Assembly: GCA_049421025.1 (NCBI GenBank)
Contig: JBMSMG010000075.1
Coordinates: 1 to 7,473, forward strand
Direction of reading: 5' to 3'
DNA from: RGUW01 sp049421025
GTDB lineage: Bacteria; Cyanobacteriota; Cyanobacteriia; PCC-6307; Cyanobiaceae
DNA: 7,473 nt
Under the pieces are notes generated by a model that was not told where the DNA came from, ran no database searches, and was given only the letters and a program-made list of their open reading frames with translations. Position 1 is the first letter of the stretch. Every line of letters begins with the position of its first letter. Made by a program: the position numbers and the translations under genes. Below are positions 1 to 5,505 of the stretch, piece by piece.

Positions 1-76
1 CAGTCGCAGTCGCAGTAACAGCAATCTCAGCAACGCGCCTTCCTAGGGTCAGCGCAGCAACAGCTTCATTGGCGCC
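1..76. other. Leader region upstream of ispF, possible end of an upstream gene
   Basis: This stretch precedes the ispF start and begins with a short CAGTCG tandem (about two and a half copies, positions 1-15), followed by more CAG/CAA-rich sequence. It may hold the last codons of an upstream plus-strand gene: one frame reads QSQSQ then TAA at 16-18, another reads a Ser-rich tail ending with TAG at 44-46. The sequence does not decide between them, and neither tail can be assigned to a family. No clear -35/-10 promoter and no Shine-Dalgarno sequence are visible before the ATG at 77. Confidence 0.3.
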
Positions 77-562
77 ATGCAGCTGCGCATCGGCAACGGC
101 TATGACATCCACCGGCTGGTGGCAGGCCGGCCGCTGATCCTTGGCGGCCAGCAGCTCGAGCACCCCGCCGGGCTGGGGCTCGATGGCCACAGCGATGCCG
201 ACGTGCTGGTGCACGCGATCATGGACGCGCTGCTGGGGGCTCTGTCGCTGGGCGACATCGGCAAGTACTTCCCGCCTGATGACCCCACATGGAAAGGGGC
301 CAACAGCCTGGTGCTGCTTGAGCAGGTGAACGCTCTGGTGGTTGAGCGCGGCTGGAGCGTGGTCAACATCGACAGCGTGATCGTGGCTGAGCGCCCCAAG
401 CTCAAGCCCCACATCGGCGCGATGGCCGCCGCCATTGCCGCGCGCCTGGGCGTTGAGCCCGAGCAGGTGGGCGTCAAAGCCACCACCAACGAAACGCTGG
501 GTGCCGAAGGCCGTGAAGAAGGCATCAGCTGCCACGCCGTGGCCCTGCTGCAGCGGCCATGA
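77..562 (+). CDS. ispF: 2-C-methyl-D-erythritol 2,4-cyclodiphosphate synthase IspF
   Basis: IspF converts CDP-methylerythritol 2-phosphate to methylerythritol 2,4-cyclodiphosphate with release of CMP. This is a cytosolic step of the MEP pathway that supplies isoprenoids such as carotenoids and the phytol and quinone tails. The 161-residue length is typical. GYDIHR carries the zinc ligands Asp10 and His12, and His46 in VLVHAIMDALLGA is the third ligand. DGHSDAD (36-42) and the C-terminal KATTNETLG motif, which binds the cytidine diphosphate part, are intact. The ATG at 77 puts the first strand directly before the zinc motif, as in the family. The family works as a homotrimer. The stop overlaps the next start as ATGA (559-562), so the downstream gene is probably translationally coupled. 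No recognisable ribosome binding site precedes it. Identification is very secure. Confidence 0.97.
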   Translation: MQLRIGNGYDIHRLVAGRPLILGGQQLEHPAGLGLDGHSDADVLVHAIMDALLGALSLGDIGKYFPPDDPTWKGANSLVLLEQVNALVVERGWSVVNIDSVIVAERPKLKPHIGAMAAAIAARLGVEPEQVGVKATTNETLGAEGREEGISCHAVALLQRP

Positions 563-1083
563 AACGCCTCTGGCCCCAGCTGACAGCACTGCTGCAGGCC
601 TGGGGCCGCGCGCTGGTGTTGATCGCCCTAGCTGGAGCGCTTGCACTGGGACCGCAGCCACAGGCCTGGGCGGCGCTCAACCCTCAAGCGGCAAACCCGC
701 AAGCGGCAAGCCTGCAAACGGCAAACCCGCAAGCCGCAAGCCCCAAGGCGAGCAGCCCTGAATTTGATGTGGCCGTGGTGGAGCACATCAAGCTCAAGGT
801 GCCAGAAGAGGCGCGCCAGGCCTGGCTCGAAGCCGAGCGCCAAAGCTGGGAGCCCTGGCTGGCGCGACAGAGCGGCTTTTTAAGCCGCGAGCTGCTGTGG
901 GACAGCAGCACAGAAGAAGGCACACTGCTGATTCGCTGGGCCAGCCGCGAGCAGTGGAAAGCGATTCCCCAAGCCGAAATCGAGGCGGTCCAGCAGCGCT
1001 TCGAGCAGCTGGCAAGGCGCGCTACCGGCAGCGGTGACAACCCGTTTCCGGTGGTCTTTGAAGGGGAACTGCTGCCGCCATGA
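559..1083 (+). CDS. Exported TIGR03792-type protein, dimeric alpha-beta barrel fold likely
   Basis: This 174-residue protein is of unknown function. Residues 1-38 look like a signal peptide: Lys2/Arg3, a hydrophobic stretch at about 18-31, and an AWA-A cleavage site at 36-39. A low-complexity linker follows (41-65), built from five-residue repeats of the NPQAA kind. A compact domain at about 67-170 (FDVAVVEHIKLKVPEEARQA, then GFLSRELLWDS and GTLLIRWASREQWKAI) has the strand/helix pattern of antibiotic-biosynthesis-monooxygenase-like ferredoxin folds. It resembles what I recall of the cyanobacterial family TIGR03792. The export prediction comes from the sequence and the fold assignment is inference. 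The gene overlaps ispF and larB by ATGA at both ends, so it is the middle member of a three-gene unit. No catalytic residue can be named. Confidence 0.8.
   Translation: MKRLWPQLTALLQAWGRALVLIALAGALALGPQPQAWAALNPQAANPQAASLQTANPQAASPKASSPEFDVAVVEHIKLKVPEEARQAWLEAERQSWEPWLARQSGFLSRELLWDSSTEEGTLLIRWASREQWKAIPQAEIEAVQQRFEQLARRATGSGDNPFPVVFEGELLPP
679..753 (+). repeat. 15-bp tandem repeat coding for pentapeptide linker
   Basis: Five in-frame 15-bp units run end to end: 679-693, 694-708, 709-723, 724-738 and 739-753. They encode NPQAA, NPQAA, SLQTA, NPQAA and SPKAS. Units two and four differ by one base, and the last is the most diverged. The array sits directly after the predicted signal peptide, so copy-number change would lengthen or shorten a linker without shifting the frame. 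Confidence 0.85.
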
Positions 1084-1763
1084 CCCGCGATCACCAGCTC
1101 GATCTAGGGCGCCGCAACCGCCTGGGCATGGTCGAGGCGATCTGGGGTGAGCACAAAAGTGCCGACCAGCTGGCCCGCATCATCAGCACCCTTGATGCCC
1201 AAGGGGAACTGGCGCTGGCCACCCGCGTCAGCCCCGACAAAGCGGCTGCGACCCTGAGCCAGCTGGCAGAGCGCGGCGTCGTTGAGGTGAGTTACGACGC
1301 CCAGGCCCGTTGCCTGCACCCAGCCGTGCTGCCAGCTGCTCAAGAGGCGCTGGGCACGGTCACCATCTTGAGCGGCGGCAGCAGTGATCTGTGCGTCGCG
1401 CGCGAAGCCCAGCTGGCCCTGCAGTGCCACAGGGTCAGCAGCGAGCTGGTGCTCGATGTTGGCGTTGCGGGGCTGCACCGCCTGCTCGATCGCCTCGAGC
1501 AGCTGCGCAGTGCCCGGGTGCTGATCGCCTGCGCCGGCATGGAAGGTGCCCTGCCGACGGTGCTGGCGGGGCTGCTACCGCAACCAATTATCGGCGTACC
1601 GGTCTCGGTCGGCTACGGGGTGAGTGCGGGCGGGCAGGCGGCGCTCACTGGCATGTTGGCGAGCTGCGCACCGGGGCTCAGCGTGGTCAACATCGACAAC
1701 GGCTACGGCGCCGCGATGGCGGCGTTGCGCATTCTCAACAGTGGGGGCGCAGGGGCTTGCTGA
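1080..1763 (+). CDS. larB: LarB-family protein (AIR carboxylase-like; cyanobacterial CpmA)
   Basis: LarB carboxylates and hydrolyses nicotinic acid adenine dinucleotide in the first step of nickel-pincer nucleotide synthesis, the cofactor of lactate racemase LarA. In Synechococcus elongatus a member of this family was named CpmA, circadian phase modifier. The 227-residue protein has the family blocks: an N-terminal helical part (DLGRRNRLGMVEAIWGEHKS), LSGGSSDLCVAREA, DVGVAGLHRLLDRL, ACAGMEGALPTVLAGLL, VPVSVGYGVSAGG and MLASCAPGLSVVNIDNGYGA. Cys196 in the MLASCA block probably corresponds to the catalytic cysteine of characterised LarB. The start overlaps the preceding stop (ATGA, 1080-1083), which fixes it and implies coupling. 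No larC or larE lies in the window, so whether it serves cofactor synthesis or a clock-related role cannot be told here. The last 29 bases are antisense to a small minus-strand ORF. Confidence 0.93.
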   Translation: MTRDHQLDLGRRNRLGMVEAIWGEHKSADQLARIISTLDAQGELALATRVSPDKAAATLSQLAERGVVEVSYDAQARCLHPAVLPAAQEALGTVTILSGGSSDLCVAREAQLALQCHRVSSELVLDVGVAGLHRLLDRLEQLRSARVLIACAGMEGALPTVLAGLLPQPIIGVPVSVGYGVSAGGQAALTGMLASCAPGLSVVNIDNGYGAAMAALRILNSGGAGAC

Positions 1764-1893
1764 GCGGCTTGTCGAGCTCGAGCAGATGCTGCAACCACAG
1801 CTGCATCGAGCGCGGCAGCAAGCCCTGCTCGTAGCGCTCGATCGCTTCCACCAGAACAGGTGTGTTCACCCAGCTGATCGGGCGGGGAGCCAT
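1735..1893 (-). CDS. Small hypothetical protein, 52 residues
   Basis: The reading frame runs from an ATG at 1893 to a TGA at 1737-1735. The product starts MAPRPISWVNTPVLVEAIER and goes on with YEQGLLPRSMQLWLQHLLEL before a Lys/Pro-rich end. It looks like a small soluble two-helix protein with no membrane span. By my count 45 of its 52 sense codons end in G or C, as in the neighbouring genes. An in-frame TGA lies eight codons upstream, and a GTG three codons before the ATG is an alternative start. Its 3' end overlaps the end of larB by 29 bases, tail to tail. It lies 92 bases downstream of the DUF1517 gene on the same strand and may be cotranscribed with it. I do not recognise the family. The coding call rests on composition, plausible protein character and the otherwise empty gap. 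Confidence 0.6.
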   Translation of the reverse strand: MAPRPISWVNTPVLVEAIERYEQGLLPRSMQLWLQHLLELDKPLSKPLRPHC

Positions 1894-1985
1894 CGGCGCC
1901 ACACATTGGTGAGGTCAGTGTGGAAACCCTTGGCAGCTCCGGCAAGGGAGCAACGCCCAATCTCCTTAAGTCTCCTGAGAAACCC
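1894..1985. other. Short intergenic gap between DUF1517 gene and small ORF
   Basis: These 92 bases hold no ORF that looks coding and no clear rho-independent terminator: the weak pairing read on the minus strand (AAGGAG with CTCCCTT) has a bulge and no T-run. The 9-mer GAAACCCTT occurs at 1923-1931 and again at 1979-1987, where it runs into the DUF1517 stop codon. A promoter for the small ORF could lie here, but I see no convincing -35/-10 pair. Confidence 0.4.
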
Positions 1986-2993
1986 TTACAGGTGCTGGAG
2001 CTGGGGGTAGGCGGTGAGCAGCTCCTCGGTGCTGAGCACTTCGCCGGCCCCTTCGGGCTGCCAGATCACCTCAAGCGCCAGCAGCGCGTCGCTGCCGATG
2101 GCACCAAGCTGCTGCAGGGCCGTGCGCAACTGCTCGCCGCTGCCGGCTCCTGGCAAGCGCAGGCGGCGGCGGCTGGCCACCAGCACCGTGATGGCAATGA
2201 AATCGCTCGTGGCATCGCTATCGCCAGCTGCCACGGCAGCGTCGCTGCGGCGGGTGCCGGCCACGTTGCTGGTGACCTCACGCTCGAGCTTGCTGCGCTC
2301 AGCCATCGAGAGGCGGTTGAAGGTCGACTCGGCACTGGCAAAGGGGACCTCACCCTCTTCGCTGCTGGCATAGACCCACAGATCTGGATGCCGCAGCAGC
2401 GCCAGGGTGGTCTCTTGCAGCACCTGCTGCAGACCCGCTGGACTGCTCGTATCGGCCGCGCCGGCCAGGCGGCGCAGATCGCTCTGCAGCTCGCGCGCCG
2501 AAGCGAGCAGACCCACCTGAATCTGAGCAATCGTTACCGGTCCATCGGCAGGGGCGCTGTACGCCAGATCGCCGCCGCGCATGCCGGCAGGCAGGGCGCC
2601 GCCGCCACCGCCGCCGCGCAAGGCGTTGGCGATGACACCAACCACAGCCATCAAGATCAAAAACCCAAACAGCCCGCCGCCGCCAAAGCCAAAGATCGGA
2701 ATCAGAAACGGAAAACCGATCCCACCGCCACCAATGCCACCGCCGTAGCCGCCTCCGTAGCCGCCATAACCGCCGCGGTAGCTGCCGCCGCCGTAACTGC
2801 GGGGCATCGACGGGGCCGAACGAAAACTGCCGCCGCCGATGCGGCCGCCGCTGGCGGCCAGCGCCGGAGCCGGAGCTGCCGCTAGCAGCATCGCCAGCAC
2901 CAGCGGCATCGCCACACAGGCGAGCAGACGCAGGCGCCAGGGGCGACTCACGGCTGCTGCAGGGTGCTTCGCGCCCACGATCGGCTGCTGCAT
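1986..2993 (-). CDS. DUF1517 family Gly-rich membrane protein
   Basis: A 335-residue protein of the DUF1517 family, which is conserved in cyanobacteria and chloroplasts. I recall the Arabidopsis member being called FLAP1 and linked to light acclimation and proton homeostasis, but that link to this gene is inference. Residues 25-46 form a hydrophobic export signal with an ALA-A site near 46. The conserved SGGRIGGGSF block follows at 48-57, then a Gly/Tyr-rich stretch (67-91). A second hydrophobic segment (94-125, starting GFPFLIPIFGFGGGG) is probably a membrane span. A soluble domain of about 180 residues follows, with AQIQVGLLASARELQSDL, FNRLSMAERSKLEREVTSN and a VLVASRR strand. I chose the ATG at 2993 over the TTG just before it. 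It begins 12 bases after the thiS stop, so it is probably cotranscribed with thiE and thiS. Confidence 0.87.
   Translation of the reverse strand: MQQPIVGAKHPAAAVSRPWRLRLLACVAMPLVLAMLLAAAPAPALAASGGRIGGGSFRSAPSMPRSYGGGSYRGGYGGYGGGYGGGIGGGGIGFPFLIPIFGFGGGGLFGFLILMAVVGVIANALRGGGGGGALPAGMRGGDLAYSAPADGPVTIAQIQVGLLASARELQSDLRRLAGAADTSSPAGLQQVLQETTLALLRHPDLWVYASSEEGEVPFASAESTFNRLSMAERSKLEREVTSNVAGTRRSDAAVAAGDSDATSDFIAITVLVASRRRLRLPGAGSGEQLRTALQQLGAIGSDALLALEVIWQPEGAGEVLSTEELLTAYPQLQHL
2721..2795 (-). repeat. Gly/Tyr-rich low-complexity coding tract
   Basis: Within the DUF1517 gene, residues 67-91 are made of GGY/GGG units (YGGGSYRGGYGGYGGGYGGG and so on), seen on the plus strand as a run rich in CCG and CCGTAG triplets. 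The family usually has a Gly-rich stretch here, so this is expected, though its length may vary between strains. Confidence 0.75.
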
Positions 2994-3005
2994 CAAGGCT
3001 GAAAT

Positions 3006-3251
3006 CTAGGAACCACCGCCCACGATGGTGACCACCTCGAGCACATCGGATTCCACCACCAACTGCGCCGCCCAGCCGCTGCGCGGCAAGATCACCCCGT
3101 TGAACTCGACCACGACCAGCTGGGGTTTGTAGCCCAGCGACTCGAGCAGCTCAGGCAGGGATAGACCTGCTGCGCAACAGCGCGGCTCGCCGTTGACGGT
3201 GATGCTGATCGATGGGTTCTGCTCGCTGGCCAAGGCGGGATCGTGTGCCAT
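3006..3251 (-). CDS. thiS: Sulfur carrier protein ThiS
   Basis: ThiS is the small ubiquitin-like protein that carries sulfur as a C-terminal thiocarboxylate to thiazole synthase ThiG in thiamine synthesis. The 81-residue product has an N-terminal extension of about 15 residues, then a beta-grasp pattern: ISITVNGEPR, LSLPELLESLGYKPQLVVVE, FNGVILPRSGWAAQLVVESD and LEVVTIVGGGS. The usual form ends in Gly-Gly. Here one Ser follows the glycines, which would block direct adenylylation unless it is removed or another glycine order is used. The ATG at 3251-3249 shares one base with the thiE stop (TGATG), so translation is probably coupled. A TTG one codon upstream is a less likely start. The partner genes thiG, thiF and thiO are not in the window. 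The family call is firm because of the fold pattern and its place next to thiE. Confidence 0.92.
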   Translation of the reverse strand: MAHDPALASEQNPSISITVNGEPRCCAAGLSLPELLESLGYKPQLVVVEFNGVILPRSGWAAQLVVESDVLEVVTIVGGGS

Positions 3252-4318
3252 CAATGGGGCGTCCCCAGCGCTTGCAGCAGCGCCCCAGCCGCGGCGGCAG
3301 GATCGGCGCTAGCGGTGATGGCCCGCACCACGGCGACCCGGGTGGCACCGGCAGCACGCACCGCAGCGACAGCAGCCTCGTCAATACCGCCAATCGCAAA
3401 AAACGGAATCGCACTGGTGGCAGCCGCCTGGCGCACATAGTCGAGGCCCACCGGCTCGCGGCCCGGCTTGGTGGGGGTGGCATGCACCGGCCCGACGCCC
3501 ACGTAGTCGCAACCATCGGCGATCGCCTGCTGCAGCTGCTCAGGGCCATGGGTGCTGCGCCCGATCAAGCGCTCGGGGCCTAGCAGCCGGCGCGCCAGCT
3601 CAGGTGGCAGATCGCCCTGACCCAGATGCACGCCATCGGCTTCGGCCGCCAGGGCCAAATCGATGCGGTCATTGACGATGAACAGCGCCCCATGGCGGCT
3701 GCACAGCTGACGCAGCGCCCGGGCCTGCTGCAGCCGCGTGGCGTCATCGACACCGCTGTCGCTTTTGGCGCGGTACTGCAACAGGCGCACACCGCCGCTC
3801 AGGGCCGCCTCGGCCATGGCCTCGAGCCCGGCCATGGGCCCAGCAATCAAATACAAATGACACTGCCCAAGCAGCGCCCGGCGGGCATCGCCGCCTGAGG
3901 CGGCCAGGCGCACCGCCTGCAGCAGCTCGACCTCAAGGTCATAGAGCTGATAGCGGATCGTTGCGGCCTCGGCCGCCAGGGCCGCGTTGTCACTGCGGCC
4001 AAATTCTTCAAGCACCCGCAGCGCCTCGGCCACGCGGGAGGCATTAGCCCCCACCACCTGCGAAGGGTCCTGGCGCTCCAGCTGGGCCGGGTGGCCCATG
4101 CCAGCAGCTGGATCGCTGGCGGTGTGGCGCGCCAGCTTGTAGCGATCGTCATGCAGCCGCCCCAGGCGCTGGCGCATGTCCTTGCAGCGGGCCACCAGAT
4201 CGGCCCGGTCCAGGGCAAAGCGGGCCCAGTCTTCGAGCACCCGCAGCCCCTCGCGGGCGCGATCGAGGTTGGCATCAAGCAACCGTTCGATCTCAGAACT
4301 GCTAGGGGTAGGGGGCAT
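3251..4318 (-). CDS. thiE: Thiamine phosphate synthase with N-terminal ThiD2-like domain
   Basis: ThiE joins HMP pyrophosphate to thiazole phosphate to give thiamine phosphate. The 355-residue product is much longer than single-domain ThiE (about 210). Residues 1-140 match the helical ThiD2-type extension, reported in other bacteria as a monofunctional HMP-phosphate kinase. It contains ANLDRAREGLRVLEDWARF (16-34), a similar ANASRVAEALRVLEEFGR (91-108), and LHDDRYKLARHTASDPAAG between them. The ThiE barrel starts at HLYLIAGP (154). It has LLQYRAKSD (Gln181, Arg183, Lys185), VNDRIDLALAAEADGVHLGQ with a Mg-binding Asp217, Asp236 just after, then GRSTHG, GVGPVHATPTKPG, FFAIGGID and VAVVRAI. So one protein may do two consecutive steps. 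I chose the ATG at 4318. The frame opens at a TTG (4348), which would add ten residues and overlap the divergent small gene. No TPP riboswitch was recognised. Confidence 0.95.
   Translation of the reverse strand: MPPTPSSSEIERLLDANLDRAREGLRVLEDWARFALDRADLVARCKDMRQRLGRLHDDRYKLARHTASDPAAGMGHPAQLERQDPSQVVGANASRVAEALRVLEEFGRSDNAALAAEAATIRYQLYDLEVELLQAVRLAASGGDARRALLGQCHLYLIAGPMAGLEAMAEAALSGGVRLLQYRAKSDSGVDDATRLQQARALRQLCSRHGALFIVNDRIDLALAAEADGVHLGQGDLPPELARRLLGPERLIGRSTHGPEQLQQAIADGCDYVGVGPVHATPTKPGREPVGLDYVRQAAATSAIPFFAIGGIDEAAVAAVRAAGATRVAVVRAITASADPAAAAGALLQALGTPH
3519..3526. repeat. HIP1 palindrome GCGATCGC
   Basis: This is an exact octamer of the highly iterated palindrome of many cyanobacterial genomes, inside thiE and set in GGCGATCGCC. 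It supports the cyanobacterial assignment. No local regulatory role is implied. Confidence 0.7.
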
Positions 4319-4338
4319 GGCGATGAGTGCAGGCGGCA

Positions 4339-4458
4339 ATGGCTCCAATCAGCCCCGACAGCGACAACCCGATGCTGGTGCTTGTTTCAGGGATTCTGCT
4401 GCTTGGCGGCATTGCCGCCTTCATCAGCTGGGGACTGAGCAACGCCTACCCCGGTTAG
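4339..4458 (+). CDS. Small single-span membrane protein, 39 residues
   Basis: The ORF runs from ATG at 4339 to TAG at 4456-4458. It starts MAPISPDSDNPMLVLVSGIL, continues LLGGIAAFISWGLSNAYPG, and has one membrane span at about residues 12-32 with a short acidic N-terminal tail. Size and layout recall small photosynthetic or NDH-1 subunits, but it matches none that I can name (not PsaM, PsbM, PsbN, PsbY, PetL or PetN by memory). AGGCGG at 4331-4336 is a weak possible ribosome binding site. Its start is 20 bases from the thiE ATG on the other strand, and its last 72 bases are antisense to the ribF tail. By my count 28 of 38 codons after the start end in G or C, a little below its neighbours. 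The membrane-peptide character is clear, while expression is inference. Confidence 0.6.
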   Translation: MAPISPDSDNPMLVLVSGILLLGGIAAFISWGLSNAYPG

Positions 4459-5370
4459 GGCACGGGCCTGATCGGCATCGCGGCCGATCTGAGCCTTGAG
4501 CGCCTCGAGTCCATCGAAGCGCTGCTGCTGGCGCAACAAAGCCAGCGGTTCAATGGTGAGCTCGGCGCCAAGCAGCTCAAGCTGCCGGTCCAGCAGATGC
4601 ACCTCAACTGCTGAAGGTGCCGCCGGATCAATCGTGGGCTGCGGACCAAGGTTCATCACTGCAGCCATGGCCTCAGCCTGACCCGCCAGCCAGGCGCGGG
4701 CGGCATAGACCCCCTCGCGCGGCAAAAATTTGCGGCCATCGACCTGCAGGTTGGCCGTGGGCCAGCCCAGCCCTGTGCCCAAGCCGCGGCCGCTGACGAC
4801 CTGCCCTTGGAAGCGATAAGGCCGCTGCAACAGAGTCTCAGCCTGTTTGAGCTCGCCTGCGGCGAGGGCCTCACGAATGCGGCTGCTGCTGTGGCGCCCG
4901 CCTGCATCGCAGAGGGTCGGAACGACCTGCACCGCGATGCCCATGGCGGCTGCAAGCCGCTGCAGATCGCTCGCTGAGCCCGAGCGCCCAACGCCAAAGC
5001 GAAAGTTCTCACCCACAGCAATGAAGCCAGCCCCCAGCTGGCCCACCAGCACCTGCTCGACAAAGTCGCCAGGGCTCAGTGCCGCCAGCACCCGGTCAAA
5101 GGGCACCAGCACCAACTGGGCGATGCCTAAGGGCTCGAGCAGCAGCAGCTTCTCGGCGGGCAAATCGAGGCGCAGGCGCGGCTCGCCGTAGAGCACCTCG
5201 CGCGGATGCGGCCAAAAGCTCACCACCGAGGGCACCAGCTGCGGATCAGCCGCTGCCGCTGCTGTCACCGCAGCGATCACCTGACGGTGGCCCTGGTGCA
5301 AGCCATCAAAACTGCCAAGCGCCAGGGCCGCCGGCCGCGCAGCTTCAGCAGGGGTTCGCAGCGGAATCAC
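4387..5370 (-). CDS. ribF: Bifunctional riboflavin kinase / FAD synthetase RibF
   Basis: RibF phosphorylates riboflavin to FMN and then adenylylates it to FAD. The 327-residue length is normal. The N-terminal nucleotidyltransferase domain shows LGSFDGLHQGH (18-28, nucleotide-binding HxGH), VGENFRFG (119-126) and SSSRIREAL (162-170). The C-terminal kinase domain shows GRGLGTGLGWPTANL (195-209, with the PTAN metal and phosphate site), EGVYAAR, MNLGPQPT and VEVHLLD with the expected catalytic Glu257. The only start that keeps the N-terminus is a GTG at 5370, since an in-frame TGA lies three codons upstream. Conserved sequence ends near ARAL (302-305). The last 22 residues look unconserved and lie wholly antisense to the small membrane-protein gene. 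A perfect inverted repeat GGCGGC-ATT-GCCGCC (4405-4419) sits in this tail without a T-run. It is a stand-alone minus-strand gene. Confidence 0.96.
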   Translation of the reverse strand: MIPLRTPAEAARPAALALGSFDGLHQGHRQVIAAVTAAAAADPQLVPSVVSFWPHPREVLYGEPRLRLDLPAEKLLLLEPLGIAQLVLVPFDRVLAALSPGDFVEQVLVGQLGAGFIAVGENFRFGVGRSGSASDLQRLAAAMGIAVQVVPTLCDAGGRHSSSRIREALAAGELKQAETLLQRPYRFQGQVVSGRGLGTGLGWPTANLQVDGRKFLPREGVYAARAWLAGQAEAMAAVMNLGPQPTIDPAAPSAVEVHLLDRQLELLGAELTIEPLALLRQQQRFDGLEALKAQIGRDADQARALTGVGVAQSPADEGGNAAKQQNP

Positions 5371-5505
5371 CTCAGATCAGTCCGGCAGCAACGCACAGCA
5401 GCAACGACAGCAGCAACGCAACAGAACCCAACGCTGAGGCGGGACGAAGCGATCCTCCCATGGCAACTTTGGGACACCCTGCGGGCTGCTCGCCCCACCC
5501 CTGCC
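5371..5505. other. Divergent intergenic region, ribF / PIC1-like gene
   Basis: These 135 bases separate the divergent starts of ribF and the DUF3611 gene and must hold both promoters, but I see no -10/-35 pair I would defend. An imperfect direct repeat occurs at about 5383-5419, with core CAGCAGCAACG(A/C) at 5396-5407 and 5408-5419 and a partial copy just before. The frame of the DUF3611 gene stays open across the region without an ATG before 5506. Confidence 0.45.

Noticed and set aside
1703..1960. 85-codon minus-strand frame overlapping the larB end
   Set aside because: It is Ala-rich and irregular. A different minus-strand frame over the same bases (1735-1893) has better codon composition and protein character.
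1920..2885. Long plus-strand frame (321 codons) opposite the DUF1517 gene
   Set aside because: Its product is a low-complexity Ala/Gln/Arg sequence that mirrors the Gly-rich tract and GC bias, while the minus-strand frame has family motifs and a signal peptide.
4405..4419. GGCGGC-ATT-GCCGCC as a terminator
   Set aside because: It is a perfect stem with a 3-base loop but lies inside the ribF coding region, has no T-run on either strand, and encodes Gly-Gly-Asn-Ala-Ala in RibF.
4319..4460. TPP riboswitch upstream of thiE
   Set aside because: There is no recognisable conserved core, and the region is accounted for by the small membrane-protein ORF and the ribF tail.
5206..5505. Upstream extension of the DUF3611 frame
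   Set aside because: The added 100 codons are mostly antisense to ribF and basic and low in complexity. The family start fits the ATG at 5506.
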